Source: Anaerobiospirillum succiniciproducens DSM 6400 (GTDB lineage: Bacteria > Pseudomonadota > Gammaproteobacteria > Enterobacterales > Succinivibrionaceae). From it: a stretch of 64,000 nt of DNA. Position numbers and translations under genes: made by a program. Location: contig NZ_AXWV01000001.1 in NCBI RefSeq assembly GCF_000482845.1, positions 1-64,000 of the forward strand. The letters are read 5' to 3'. The notes below the pieces were generated by a model. It had not been told where the DNA came from. It ran no database searches and saw nothing but the letters and a program-made list of their open reading frames with translations. Positions within the stretch are counted from its first letter, which is position 1. The number at the start of each line of letters is the position of its first letter. Below are positions 35,701 to 44,206 of the stretch, piece by piece.

Positions 35701-36779
35701 CACAGGAAGCTCGTGTTGCTGCAGAGATTGCAGCTGCCAAGAAAGCTGAAGGCAAGCAAAAGGCTAAGGCACAGCAAGCTTTGGAGGCTCAAAAGAAAGC
35801 TGAAGAAGAAGGTGACCGCAAAGAGGAGAGCGACACCTTAGGTGAAGTTACTGCCAAGGCTGCAAGTGCTGTTTCAACTGTTGCTAGCGTAGTGGCTGCC
35901 CCTGCAGTGAAGGCCGTTAAGATCGTCACCGCCACAGCATCGGTAACCGCAGCTGCAGCTAAGGCCGCAGTGAAGGTAGTAGAGCACAAGGACAAGGCTG
36001 AAGATGAGCAAAACGATGACAAGAAAGACACTACCAAAGAGGTAGCAGACACTCTTGTTAAGGAAGTCATCTCAGCAAAAGATCCTCGCTTTAATGAGTC
36101 CAATGAGAGTTCAAAAGACGGATCTAAAGATGACTCTAACGCTACAGAGACCAAAGCTGACGCCAAAGCCAAAGCTGCAGCAGACAAAGACAGCGCCGTC
36201 TCCGACAGCGCAGCAGTAAAGCCAACTACTCAAGATACTACCCAAAAGGCAGCTATCAAGGAGCAGACTCAGGCTAAAACTGTAGATGCTAAGGAGAGCA
36301 AGTCTTTTGCTGAAGAAAATAGCTATAGCGAAAAGGCAGATGACCTAACCAAGGCTCATGATGAGACTGTCAAGAGCGTCTTAGAGGCACATGAAGCACC
36401 TGAGTTTGCTGTTGCAAACAATAACGAGCTCAATGCATCAGAGCTGTCTCAAAAGATCTCAACTCTTGATGAGCAGCAGGCTAAGGTAACGCTCCAAGCT
36501 GCAAGCGATGATGATGACCTTACAGTTGAGTCCGTCTTAGCCATGAAGAGCTCATCATCAGATGTAGCAGCTAATAGCAACGCACAGGCAGATATTGGCA
36601 ACATGCCAACTGCTAAGGACAATGCGGCAACAGATGCTAGCGACGATCTCAACGCTGAGGACTATCAGGATAAAAAGTCATCAGATACTGAGGACAAGGA
36701 TGAGCAAAAAGAAGACTCCTCCGCCGTCAAATCAGTAGTTGGTAAGCTTGCTGGCATCATCCGCAAGGGCAAGGACTAA
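32721..36779 (+). CDS. nhaA: NhaA Na+/H+ antiporter with about 940-residue tail
   Basis: Residues about 25-415 are a full NhaA: the residue pattern STDTAFAVA (Asp158) and SVFDDMGA (Asp188, Asp189) corresponds to E. coli Asp133, Asp163 and Asp164 with a constant offset of 25. It exchanges Na+ for H+ across the inner membrane. E. coli NhaA has 388 residues; here an unbroken frame adds about 940 residues that are Ala, Glu, Lys, Ser and Asp rich, with long predicted coiled-coil stretches (about 445-490, 790-835 and 960-1030) similar in composition to TolA domain II. A short motif LNA(D/A/S/E)(D/E)(Y/F/L) recurs near residues 660, 897, 1237 and 1310. The ATG at 32721 has no SD; 32766 (residue 16) is possible. 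The tail presumably lies in the cytoplasm. Confidence 0.92.
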   Translation: MFVANPNSSYRRLQPMKLFSDIRVRIPRSFDKITHSDAAGGIVMLLCIVLALILQNGSYSTSYRHWLDTTAGIVFGDFILMKPLLLWINDGLITIFFFSIGLQLKIEFVEGHLSDPRNILLPSIAAIAGICTPALIFILFNYHDEFAMRGWAIPTSTDTAFAVALIMLLGKRVPNSLKILLLSISVFDDMGAMAVVAIFYNSGLDVYALIPAAVSIVGLMILNFFGVGRKSLYIALGAIIWFSILKSGVHATIAGIITAFSMPMRDRSGAPVVQEVSDNIGLWVSFAILPLFTLANAGVDLGNINLSTMFSNVSLGIILALIIGKPLGIFTVIYLASRYKLVQLPSDVNTKQLYGMSLLTGIGFSMAMFYDSLAYEGSSIYGYADSLAILIGATFSGIHGYCYLRFFACKTALIEYRPWLPAPTGYHGTARTANLYSLETPVQGPSSVAPTAAAVAEANKRSAAAAEAAQKAIEAAEAASKVAELLKKASDKEQDEQNLAEVQLAAAQAAKAAATVAVTATKIDTSEDNAQKTQSAEAVLKTVSEVAQEAEETVERAIVEDKAVENQATLADEDKQNNDNKVANNETEELKSKSTSKVSAADEAKDSESDKSEVKSQDTVKASQEAKTVIAVDSEGLAKVEKTAVKSTDESAAVVDDSPLNADDYASTTVSAKSASDESKTQEEKIASNQSSKSSDDDVSEQSDDNESSASSKAQSDVQESVESEAKTVKKIKAKTKYELSVEEVDHSSEKIAEHKEVAQGTAKAVAAYLSNIVGKAKVEVSENIERSDEEKAALRAAAAARVAAIKAAEIEAQALAEAAVAEAKAKAALEAAEAKAKEAAQESKSKADTNAESDSKAVSDEQETLLQESTVDVAELSMKASESKETVKDNAPSDELNAADFAAKANDSTDTKAQAQEGDAEKASLEASSKDESKEADPSEACASKSAKSSDDEALKAAAEAQSAQEEVAKAAAEAEAAKAKALEAKQAVEKAAQEARVAAEIAAAKKAEGKQKAKAQQALEAQKKAEEEGDRKEESDTLGEVTAKAASAVSTVASVVAAPAVKAVKIVTATASVTAAAAKAAVKVVEHKDKAEDEQNDDKKDTTKEVADTLVKEVISAKDPRFNESNESSKDGSKDDSNATETKADAKAKAAADKDSAVSDSAAVKPTTQDTTQKAAIKEQTQAKTVDAKESKSFAEENSYSEKADDLTKAHDETVKSVLEAHEAPEFAVANNNELNASELSQKISTLDEQQAKVTLQAASDDDDLTVESVLAMKSSSSDVAANSNAQADIGNMPTAKDNAATDASDDLNAEDYQDKKSSDTEDKDEQKEDSSAVKSVVGKLAGIIRKGKD

Positions 36780-36829
36780 ATAAGTCCTAGATAAATCTAG
36801 GACTACATAAAAGGCCTTCACTGGCCACA

Positions 36830-36869
36830 AAGAGCAGCCGTTGGTACTCACTGACGACTGCTCTTTTTA
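36830..36869 (+). terminator. Terminator of nhaA
   Basis: AAGAGCAG...CGT pairs with ACG...CTGCTCTTTTT. A second symmetric hairpin without T-run (AGTCCTAGAT/ATCTAGGACT) lies just before, at 36783-36804. Confidence 0.82.
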
Positions 36870-37188
36870 TATGTATGTGCAACAGCAAAGGCTCATCCAC
36901 AGAGCACATTTATGCGCAAAAGACCTAGCCTAGCAACCATAAGTACAGTCTACAAACGATGCACAGACAATAAAGAACATAAAATTGAAAGCAACAAATA
37001 AACAGACGAAAAGAAGGTAACAACGCCTAATCCAAGAGTACGCTGTAACGCTAGCGCTAAAGCATGAAATAGATCCAAGGGCACAAGAGATATGCAAAAA
37101 TAAGAGATATGCAAAACACAAGAGGCAGCCAAGGAGACAAACGACAGGCAAGGACACAAGAGCAGATCTTGTAAAGTAGAGAGAGGTT

Positions 37189-37213
37189 AAGGCCTTAGCA
37201 AAGCGCCAAGGCC
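37189..37213 (-). terminator. Hairpin after the ATP-grasp gene
   Basis: AGGCCTT and AAGGCCT with further GC pairs; no T-run, so doubtful as an intrinsic terminator. The remaining 36870-37188 is empty. Confidence 0.4.
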
Positions 37214-37261
37214 TAATTATGGAGTGTAGCTTGAACGTTAGAAGATGTCTTTAAGAGATGC

Positions 37262-38566
37262 TTATGCTTGCGAGGCTAGGGCGCGTACATAGCGCTTAGC
37301 AAGCTCGGTAGCTTGCTCTAAGGTTTTTCCTGTAGTGATGATATAGCCACGTGCACAGTCGGTGCCGCAAGTCATGGCTTTTAAAGGATCTCCCTTTTTA
37401 AGATGGTTGCGAATAAGCGCAATATGAGAGCGCTCTTCAGGAGTAAAGATAGCATCTAAGAAGGTATCACTAGTTGCATCGTCATGAGCGTAAGAAGAAC
37501 CTTCCGGGCAATCTCTAAAGTCATAGAAATGCATGCAAGCAGGTTCTTGCTTAGCAAACTCTACAAATGGCTGCTTATCCACGACACAGCGTTTAAATAC
37601 TGCAATTGGATTAATCTTATTGGTAAGCTGCATATCGATAATGCTATTACCAGTAAGACGTGGGGAGAAGTCGACAATATTGACCTTGCCATCTTGTCTA
37701 TTCACAAACATGTCGGCCTGAACATAGCTGTTAACAAGGTTTAGGCTTTTACCAAGCTCCTCAATGCATGGCTTGATGAGCTTAAAGTCCTCAGCATAGT
37801 CATCAGATAAATAGGCAAGCTCCTGACGATAAGGTTTTAAAGTCATCTCCTTTTGATAGATGCCTAAACTATGGCATACACCATCAGCATCAATAAAGGC
37901 ATTGACTAAGTACTCAGTGGCGTAGATGTATTGCTCTACAAGTACAGGATCATCTTTAAAGCGCTCCGGTAGACGATAGGAAAGCAAGTCATCACGGCTT
38001 TCAATCACACTCACGCCTAAAGATCCTGAGCCATAGCAAGGCTTGATAATGAGTTGATAGTTAAAGCGCTCTTCAATGGTATTAACCATGCTATGGAGCT
38101 GTCGCAGTGACAGTGGCAAAGCACAAGAGCTATCATCAGCCTTAATCGCCTCATCAGGGAGGCAGATAAAGTCGTGGTCATTAAGATGATGAGCGTTTAA
38201 ATGTAAGTGGAGCTTATGCTTATCAGTAAGCGTATCGATAGCGTGGAATGATGGGCCATTGAGCTTAAAGGTATCGTTGATACGACCAAGTGCCGTTAAC
38301 GCACGACCAACTGGCACAGCAATGGAGTAATCAAGGTGCTCTTTTTCAATTATGGCATTGACCTGATCTTGTTGAGAAAAGTCGATGTGGTGGCAAGTTA
38401 AGTCAGGATGAGACTTTATCTCTTCAGATAGAGCGGGCGCTCTATCAAATGACAATACAGCAAGGTTTTCCTCAAGCAGTAAGCGATAGAAGATTTCTAC
38501 TTCCCATGAGGCACCCAGTACTAATACTTTAGGCTTTAAAGTCTGCTTGCTGTGATTGTTTTGCAT
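37262..38566 (-). CDS. ATP-grasp enzyme of unknown substrate
   Basis: The 434 residues have the biotin carboxylase/CarB-like layout: a preATP-grasp Rossmann part (KVLVLGASWEVEIFYRLL), ATP-grasp with IIKPCYGSGSLGV (nucleotide lysine and glycine loop), DDPVLVEQYIYATEYLVNAF (adenine hinge) and the metal-binding end NIVDFSPRLTGNS. ATP-grasp ligases join a carboxylate to an amine or similar nucleophile through an acyl-phosphate. The C-terminal part (about 340-434) resembles the lid region of amino acid ligases, but the substrate cannot be told. I set the start at 38566; an upstream in-frame ATG at 38626 gives an unlikely N-terminus that overlaps a probable promoter. SD is weak at both. It is convergent with nothing and follows prfA on the same strand after a terminator. 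Confidence 0.8.
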   Translation of the reverse strand: MQNNHSKQTLKPKVLVLGASWEVEIFYRLLLEENLAVLSFDRAPALSEEIKSHPDLTCHHIDFSQQDQVNAIIEKEHLDYSIAVPVGRALTALGRINDTFKLNGPSFHAIDTLTDKHKLHLHLNAHHLNDHDFICLPDEAIKADDSSCALPLSLRQLHSMVNTIEERFNYQLIIKPCYGSGSLGVSVIESRDDLLSYRLPERFKDDPVLVEQYIYATEYLVNAFIDADGVCHSLGIYQKEMTLKPYRQELAYLSDDYAEDFKLIKPCIEELGKSLNLVNSYVQADMFVNRQDGKVNIVDFSPRLTGNSIIDMQLTNKINPIAVFKRCVVDKQPFVEFAKQEPACMHFYDFRDCPEGSSYAHDDATSDTFLDAIFTPEERSHIALIRNHLKKGDPLKAMTCGTDCARGYIITTGKTLEQATELAKRYVRALASQA

Positions 38567-38780
38567 AGCGCTGCACTCAACAAAGATAAAAGATATACGC
38601 TCTAAGCTATAGTATAGCATTACCACTTAACTGCAAACATAATGTGCAGCTAAAGCGATAAGAAATAGGCAAGCACAGGAAAACGAGTGAACGCAATGCA
38701 GCTAAAGCGATAAGAATTAGTCAGGTACAGGAAAGACCAGCAAATGCACTGCAGCAAAGACAAAGTGGCTGCAAAGATAT

Positions 38781-38812
38781 AAAAAACCTTGCCCATATGA
38801 GCAAGGTTTCTT
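38781..38812 (-). terminator. Terminator of prfA
   Basis: On the minus strand AACCTTGC, loop, GGCAAGGTT, TTTTT. Confidence 0.85.
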
Positions 38813-38853
38813 TGGGGATGCATCCACTACCTTAAGTAGTTGCAAGAGAGCTG

Positions 38854-39948
38854 CTAGAGAGCGCCTTGCTGAGCCATAGCTGCAAGCTGCTCTGCTTGGT
38901 ACTCTTCGATAACTGGCTGTAAGATCAGATCTAACTTGCCTTCCATAACTTCGTTGAGGCGATATAAAGTCAGATTGATACGGTGATCAGTTACACGGCT
39001 TTGTGGGAAGTTGTAAGTACGAATACGATCAGAACGATCACCAGAGCTAAATACAGACTGACGCTGCTCAGCTAAGGTAGCATTGCGCTTGTCTTCTTCA
39101 AGCTTGGCTAAACGTGATACGAGAACTTCCATTGCACGAGCACGGTTAGAGTGCTGTGAACGCTGATCTTGACACTCAACTACTAAGCCAGTTGGAATGT
39201 GGGTAATACGGATAGCAGAGTCGGTCTTGTTAATGTGCTGACCACCTGCACCGGAGGCGCGGAAAGTATCAATACGCAGATCAGCTGGATTGATCTCTGG
39301 AGCCTTTGATGGAGGGATCTCAGGGAGAACCATCACAGTACATGCTGAGGTGTGTACACGACCTTGTGACTCGGTTTCAGGCACACGTTGCACACGGTGA
39401 CCACCGGACTCAAACTTCATGTAACCGTAAGCACCTTCACCAGAGAGCTTGGCAATAACTTCTTTGCAGCCGCCCATTTCACCTTCAGAAATGGATACTA
39501 CATCTAAAGTCCAGTGCTTTTGCTCGCAGTACTTGGTGTACAGTCTAAACAGCTCGCCAGCAAATAAAGCAGCTTCATCGCCACCAGTACCAGCACGGAT
39601 TTCAAGGAAGCAGTTGCAATCGTCGCGCTCGTCGTGAGGCAGCAGTAAGATCTGTAAGTCGTGCTCAAGCTTCTCAAGACGTTCACGTGTTGGGCCAACT
39701 TCCTCTTCGGCCATAGCACGCATTTCTTCGTCATCACCGCTGAGCATCATTTCCATTTCTTCGAGATCTGATGAGCAGGTCTTGAACTCTTTGTAAGTAT
39801 CAACCATTACCTGCAGACGTGAGTACTCGCGGTTAAGCTCACGGAACTTTTCCTGGTCTGCAATCACATCAGGCTGAGCTAATAACTGCTCAACTTCCTG
39901 GTGACGCTCTACGATGGAATCTAGTCTTCTAAGAATACTTTCTTGCAT
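38854..39948 (-). CDS. prfA: Peptide chain release factor 1
   Basis: Recognises UAA and UAG in the ribosomal A site and triggers release of the finished protein. The 364 residues contain the codon-recognition tripeptide PET (190-192) at the RF1 PxT position, and GGQ (235-237) in [18 protein letters not shown]. The GGQ glutamine is the substrate of PrmC, whose gene lies 6 kb away in opposite orientation. The ATG at 39948 gives [19 protein letters not shown], the normal length. In E. coli prfA is in hemA-prfA-prmC; here hemA is not seen and prmC is separated by the flagellin operon. Confidence 0.96.
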   Translation of the reverse strand: MQESILRRLDSIVERHQEVEQLLAQPDVIADQEKFRELNREYSRLQVMVDTYKEFKTCSSDLEEMEMMLSGDDEEMRAMAEEEVGPTRERLEKLEHDLQILLLPHDERDDCNCFLEIRAGTGGDEAALFAGELFRLYTKYCEQKHWTLDVVSISEGEMGGCKEVIAKLSGEGAYGYMKFESGGHRVQRVPETESQGRVHTSACTVMVLPEIPPSKAPEINPADLRIDTFRASGAGGQHINKTDSAIRITHIPTGLVVECQDQRSQHSNRARAMEVLVSRLAKLEEDKRNATLAEQRQSVFSSGDRSDRIRTYNFPQSRVTDHRINLTLYRLNEVMEGKLDLILQPVIEEYQAEQLAAMAQQGAL

Positions 39949-40195
39949 TAGCAAACCCAATCTATCTAAGATTCTGTACCGACCTTAGTGTCAAATATAA
40001 GCGGCCGGCAAATCAATCGCGTATTTTAACAGTTTATCGCCAATACGACCACATCTAATGCACCATCAACCGTAATCTTTTGCCAAAATCGCCTCTAAAC
40101 AAGCCCAAAATCCCCTAAAACTCAGGCACCGCTCAAATCATCAAACATACAACAAGCTAAAGCCAAGGCCTTTCAAACAGCTAGCATAAAAAGCA

Positions 40196-40223
40196 GAAAA
40201 CCCCGCATAAGCAGGGTTTTCTA
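40196..40223 (-). terminator. Terminator of the flagellin operon
   Basis: On the minus strand AAAACCCTGC, loop, GCGGGGTTTT, about 37 bp after the last flagellin stop. 39949-40195 otherwise holds nothing notable. Confidence 0.85.
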
Positions 40224-40259
40224 AATGAGCAAAACGCTCACAAGCAAAGCCAAAAATTC

Positions 40260-41207
40260 TTAGCCAAGCAGGCTTAAGCCTAGCTGTGGACGGGTGTTTG
40301 CCTGCATCAGCATGGAAGCTGCAGCCTGCTGAATGATGGACTGCTGTGAAAGGTTTGCAGACTCCTCAGCAAAATCAGCATCGCGAATACGTGAGCGAGC
40401 ATCAGCCTCATTAGCAGCAACGTTAGACTGGTTGCGGATAGATGACTCAAGTCTGTTCTGGATCGCACCAAGATCGGCACGTTGTGCATCTACGTGACCA
40501 ATCATCTTATCCATAAGCTCAATAGTTAATTTGGCTACGGATGCAGCTGAGAACTTGAATGTAACCGTGCTTTTGCCATTATCAATCGCTACAAGTTTAT
40601 CTTTGATGTTTGTATCAAAATTAGCATCAGCAGCCTTACCCGCTACGGAAAACTGAAGATTCACTAAGTTAAAGCTGATGGTATCGCCCTTATTTGAGCC
40701 GACCTGCAAAGTAATATTTTGAGTAGCACCTGCAGCTGCTGGAGGTTGTGCATTACCTGCAATAGGATCGATTGAGTTTGTCTGCTTGCCATTGAGAATT
40801 GTTTTGCCTGCAAAAGTTGTTTGCTTGGCAATTCGTGTTATCTCTGTTGCTAGTGCAGAAGCTTCTTTTGATAAAGACTCTCTGTCTTTTTCAGTGTTAG
40901 TACCGTTGTTTGCCTGAACTGCTAAAGTACGAATCTTTTGGAGCATGCCAGCGATTTCGTCCATGCCTGCTTCTGCTGTCTGAGCTAAAGCGATACCGTC
41001 AGATGCGTTGCGGTTACCCTGGTTGAGACCATTAATCTGGGATGTTAGACGGTCAGCAATTTGGAGGCCTGCAGCGTCATCTTTAGCGCTGTTTATACGA
41101 AGACCTGAGGATAATCTTTGGTATGTCGTGGTCAGGGAGTTCTGGACGTTGCCTAAGTAGCGCTGGCCCTGAAGAGCTGAGTAATTGGTATTAACATATA
41201 CTGCCAT
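40260..41207 (-). CDS. Flagellin (array 2, copy 4 of 4)
   Basis: Filament subunit of 315 residues. N-terminal D0/D1 (MAVYVNTNYSALQGQRYLGN, LSSGLRINSAKDDAAGLQIA), variable centre about 150-225, C-terminal D1/D0 (RADLGAIQNRLESSIRNQSN, ADFAEESANLSQQSIIQQAA) ending GLSLLG. It is the last gene of a tight operon (17-bp gap), with GAGGAG before its ATG. This family differs consistently from array 1 (ALQGQRYLG versus SINAQRKLA; ADFAEE versus TDFASE), so two flagellin types exist. Its N-terminal segment is LRINSAK, while the other three of this operon read MRINSAK. Confidence 0.96.
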   Translation of the reverse strand: MAVYVNTNYSALQGQRYLGNVQNSLTTTYQRLSSGLRINSAKDDAAGLQIADRLTSQINGLNQGNRNASDGIALAQTAEAGMDEIAGMLQKIRTLAVQANNGTNTEKDRESLSKEASALATEITRIAKQTTFAGKTILNGKQTNSIDPIAGNAQPPAAAGATQNITLQVGSNKGDTISFNLVNLQFSVAGKAADANFDTNIKDKLVAIDNGKSTVTFKFSAASVAKLTIELMDKMIGHVDAQRADLGAIQNRLESSIRNQSNVAANEADARSRIRDADFAEESANLSQQSIIQQAAASMLMQANTRPQLGLSLLG

Positions 41208-41224
41208 GGTAGATACTCCTCACA

Positions 41225-42211
41225 TTAACCTAACAGACTCAAGCCAAGCTGTGGACGGGTGTTTGCTTGCATCAGCATGGAAGCGGCAGCTTGCTGGATG
41301 ATTGACTGCTGAGATAAGTTAGCTGATTCTTCAGCAAAGTCAGCATCGCGAATACGGCTGCGAGCGTCGGCCTCATTAGCAGCAACATTAGACTGGTTGC
41401 GGATAGATGACTCTAAACGATTTTGTAAAGCACCAAGGTCGGCACGCATGCCATCAACCTTGGCAATTGCGGTATCCATCAGGTCGATAACTTCACCAAT
41501 ATACTTCAACTGACCTTGTTGGCCCTGACCTGTTGGAGGAGCAAAGCTGATCTTATTGATGTTAATGGTTACTTCACCGTTGGTAACTTTAAAGAATTTG
41601 TCATTACCAATAAGATCGCCATTAGCTGCGATCTTAGAGAAGTAAACCGACTCAACATCAAATGAGATGGTGTCGCCCTTATTCGAACCTACTTGTAAAG
41701 TGAGAGTGCCTTTATCACCTGCTGGGTTATTACCGCCAGCACCTGGGCCACCACCGGCAGCAGGATCGCCGTAGATAGAACCAGCTACTTTGCCATTTAA
41801 GACTGACTTTCCAGCAAAGGTGGTTTGGGTGGAGATGCGGTTGATCTCTGTAGCTAAGGCGGACATTTCCTTAAAGAGAGCGGAGCGATCTTCAGTTGTG
41901 TTGGTGCCATTAGCTGATTGGACAGCTAAAGTACGCATCTTCTGAAGCATTCCTGAGATTTCGTCCATGCCAGACTCAATAGTCTGGGCAAGTGCGATAC
42001 CGTCTGAGGCGTTACGATTTCCCTGATTTAAACCATTTATCTGGCTTGTTAAGCGATCTGCGATCTGGAGACCGGCAGCATCGTCTTTGGCGCTATTGAT
42101 CCTCATTCCGCTAGATAGACGCTGATATGTGGTCGTCAGAGAGTTCTGGACGTTGCCTAAGTAGCGTTGGCCTTGAAGAGCGCTGTAATTTGTATTCACA
42201 TAAACTGCCAT
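41225..42211 (-). CDS. Flagellin (array 2, copy 3 of 4)
   Basis: Filament subunit of 328 residues, nearly identical to copy 2 except in a small part of the centre (residues about 150-235), where a Gly/Pro/Ala-rich segment (DPAAGGGPGAGGNNPAG) shows indels against it. The near identity at the ends suggests ongoing gene conversion. Strong SD (GAGGGG), 18-bp gap to the gene before. Assembly would give mixed filaments or spatially ordered segments, as known for multi-flagellin bacteria; which applies here is unknown. Confidence 0.96.
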   Translation of the reverse strand: MAVYVNTNYSALQGQRYLGNVQNSLTTTYQRLSSGMRINSAKDDAAGLQIADRLTSQINGLNQGNRNASDGIALAQTIESGMDEISGMLQKMRTLAVQSANGTNTTEDRSALFKEMSALATEINRISTQTTFAGKSVLNGKVAGSIYGDPAAGGGPGAGGNNPAGDKGTLTLQVGSNKGDTISFDVESVYFSKIAANGDLIGNDKFFKVTNGEVTININKISFAPPTGQGQQGQLKYIGEVIDLMDTAIAKVDGMRADLGALQNRLESSIRNQSNVAANEADARSRIRDADFAEESANLSQQSIIQQAAASMLMQANTRPQLGLSLLG

Positions 42212-42229
42212 TGAAGCGTACCCCTCATA

Positions 42230-43219
42230 TTAACCTAATAGACTTAGACCAAGCTGTGGACGAGTATTAGCCTGCATCAGCATCGATGCGGCAGCCTGCT
42301 GAATGATTGATTGCTGTGATAGGTTGGCTGATTCTTCAGCAAAGTCAGCATCGCGAATACGGCTGCGAGCGTCGGCCTCATTAGCAGCAACATTAGACTG
42401 GTTGCGGATAGATGACTCTAAACGATTTTGTAAAGCACCAAGGTCGGCACGCATGCCATCGACCTTGGCAATAGCGCTATCCATCAGGTTGATAACATCA
42501 CCAATATACTTTAGATTATTGCCACCTTGATTGCCTGCTGGTGGTGTAAAGCTAATCTTATTGATGTTAATGGTTACTTCTCCGTTGGCAACCTTGAAGA
42601 ATTTATCAGCATTTGTGCCAATGAGATTGTTATCATTTGCAATCTTCGAGAAGTACACAGATTCAACATCAAAAGAGATGGTGTCGCCCTTATTCGAACC
42701 TACTTGTAAAGTTAGAGTGCCTTTATCACCAGCAGGATTAGCGCCTGGACCAGGAGCACCACCGGCTGCAGGATCGCCGTAGATAGAACCAGCTACTTTG
42801 CCGTTTAAGACTGACTTGCCCGCAAAGGTGGTTTGGGTTGAGATTCGGTTGATCTCGGTTGCTAAGGCCCCCATCTCTTTAAAAAGAGCAGTGCGATCTT
42901 CAGTAGTATTGGTTCCGTTTGCTGATTGGACTGCTAAGGTACGCATCTTCTGAAGCATACCTGAGATCTCATCCATGCCTGACTCAATAGTCTGAGCAAG
43001 GGCGATACCGTCAGAAGCGTTACGATTTCCCTGATTTAAGCCATTTATCTGGCTGGTTAAACGATCAGCGATCTGGAGACCAGCAGCATCGTCTTTGGCG
43101 CTATTGATCCTCATTCCGCTAGATAGACGCTGATATGTGGTCGTCAGAGAGTTCTGGACGTTGCCTAAGTAGCGTTGGCCTTGAAGAGCGCTGTAATTTG
43201 TATTCACATATACTGCCAT
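42230..43219 (-). CDS. Flagellin (array 2, copy 2 of 4)
   Basis: Filament subunit of 329 residues and the closest paralogue of copy 3. The difference is concentrated in the Gly/Pro stretch (DPAAGGAPGPGANPAG) and a few residues of the exposed centre; the D0/D1 parts are practically the same at DNA level. AAGGAG precedes the ATG. It is the second gene of the four-gene operon, 18 bp after copy 1. Confidence 0.96.
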   Translation of the reverse strand: MAVYVNTNYSALQGQRYLGNVQNSLTTTYQRLSSGMRINSAKDDAAGLQIADRLTSQINGLNQGNRNASDGIALAQTIESGMDEISGMLQKMRTLAVQSANGTNTTEDRTALFKEMGALATEINRISTQTTFAGKSVLNGKVAGSIYGDPAAGGAPGPGANPAGDKGTLTLQVGSNKGDTISFDVESVYFSKIANDNNLIGTNADKFFKVANGEVTININKISFTPPAGNQGGNNLKYIGDVINLMDSAIAKVDGMRADLGALQNRLESSIRNQSNVAANEADARSRIRDADFAEESANLSQQSIIQQAAASMLMQANTRPQLGLSLLG

Positions 43220-43237
43220 GGGAATTACTCCTTACTA

Positions 43238-44206
43238 TTAGCCTAAGAGGCTTAAGCCAAGCTGTGGACGGGTGTTGGCCTGCATCAGCATGGATGCGGC
43301 AGCCTGCTGGATGATAGACTGCTGTGAAAGGTTTGCAGACTCTTCTGCAAAATCAGCATCACGAATACGTGAGCGAGCATCAGCTTCGTTAGCAGCAACG
43401 TTAGACTGGTTGCGGATAGATGACTCAAGACGATTCTGGAGCGCACCTAAATTAGCGCGCTCAGCATCGACAGCACCAATCATGATATCCATAGCAGCGA
43501 TCAATGATTCTGGTGCTCCTGCGACAGAGAAGTTGATGTTTACAGCGTCATCTGCTCCCTTTCCAATTGCAGTTGTATGATCCTTGTAAATCTTGTCAAA
43601 TGCTGCGTTATTGCCAGTACCTTGAATCTTATTTGCTTCAGCCAACTTTGAAAAGATCATATTTTGTAGATCAAATGAGATTGTATCTCCCTTGTTTGAG
43701 CCAACCTGAAGACTAATTGCTTGCGCTTTACCTTTGTTCTGTGTAGCGTTTGCTCCTGTTGGAGGGGCAATAGAGTTATCTTGCTGACCATTCAGGATAG
43801 TCTTTCCAGCAAAGGTTGTCTGCTTTACGATACGATTGATTTCTGTAGCTAAAGCAGTAGCTTCTTTTGACAGAGCCTTCTTGTCATCTATAGTGTTAGT
43901 ACCATTATTAGCTTGTACTGCTAAGGTACGGATCTTCTGCATCATGCCAGAGATCTCATCCATTGCAGATTCAGCTGTCTGGGCAAGTGCGATACCGTCT
44001 GATGCGTTACGATTTCCCTGATTTAAGCCATTTATCTGGCTTGTTAAGCGATCAGCGATCTGGAGACCAGCAGCATCGTCTTTGGCGCTATTGATCCTCA
44101 TTCCGCTAGATAGACGCTGATATGTTGTCGTCAGAGAGTTCTGGACGTTGCCTAAGTAGCGTTGGCCTTGAAGAGCGCTGTAATTTGTATTCACATATAC
44201 TGCCAT
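43238..44206 (-). CDS. Flagellin (array 2, first gene of operon)
   Basis: Filament subunit of 322 residues with the array-2 ends and its own centre (about 145-235: GQQDNSIAPPTGANATQNKG and following). Its N-terminal part carries AESAMDEISGMMQKIRTLAVQ, like copy 4 (AEAGMDEI) rather than copies 2 and 3 (IESGMDEI), so the operon contains two sub-types arranged outside and inside. AGGAT lies seven bases before the ATG; CATAG/CTATG can pair around the SD and start codon. As the promoter-proximal gene it may be the most expressed. I did not find a convincing sigma-28 or sigma-54 promoter in 44207-44500. Confidence 0.96.
   Translation of the reverse strand: MAVYVNTNYSALQGQRYLGNVQNSLTTTYQRLSSGMRINSAKDDAAGLQIADRLTSQINGLNQGNRNASDGIALAQTAESAMDEISGMMQKIRTLAVQANNGTNTIDDKKALSKEATALATEINRIVKQTTFAGKTILNGQQDNSIAPPTGANATQNKGKAQAISLQVGSNKGDTISFDLQNMIFSKLAEANKIQGTGNNAAFDKIYKDHTTAIGKGADDAVNINFSVAGAPESLIAAMDIMIGAVDAERANLGALQNRLESSIRNQSNVAANEADARSRIRDADFAEESANLSQQSIIQQAAASMLMQANTRPQLGLSLLG

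Noticed and set aside
35789-36187. 132-residue frame on the minus strand inside the nhaA tail
   Set aside because: Ala/Ser-rich mirror of the low-complexity coding sequence on the plus strand.
36930-37159. Two hydrophobic frames of about 70 residues on the minus strand
   Set aside because: Overlapping frames with no RBS and Cys/Phe/Leu-rich composition, unlike real membrane proteins of this genome.
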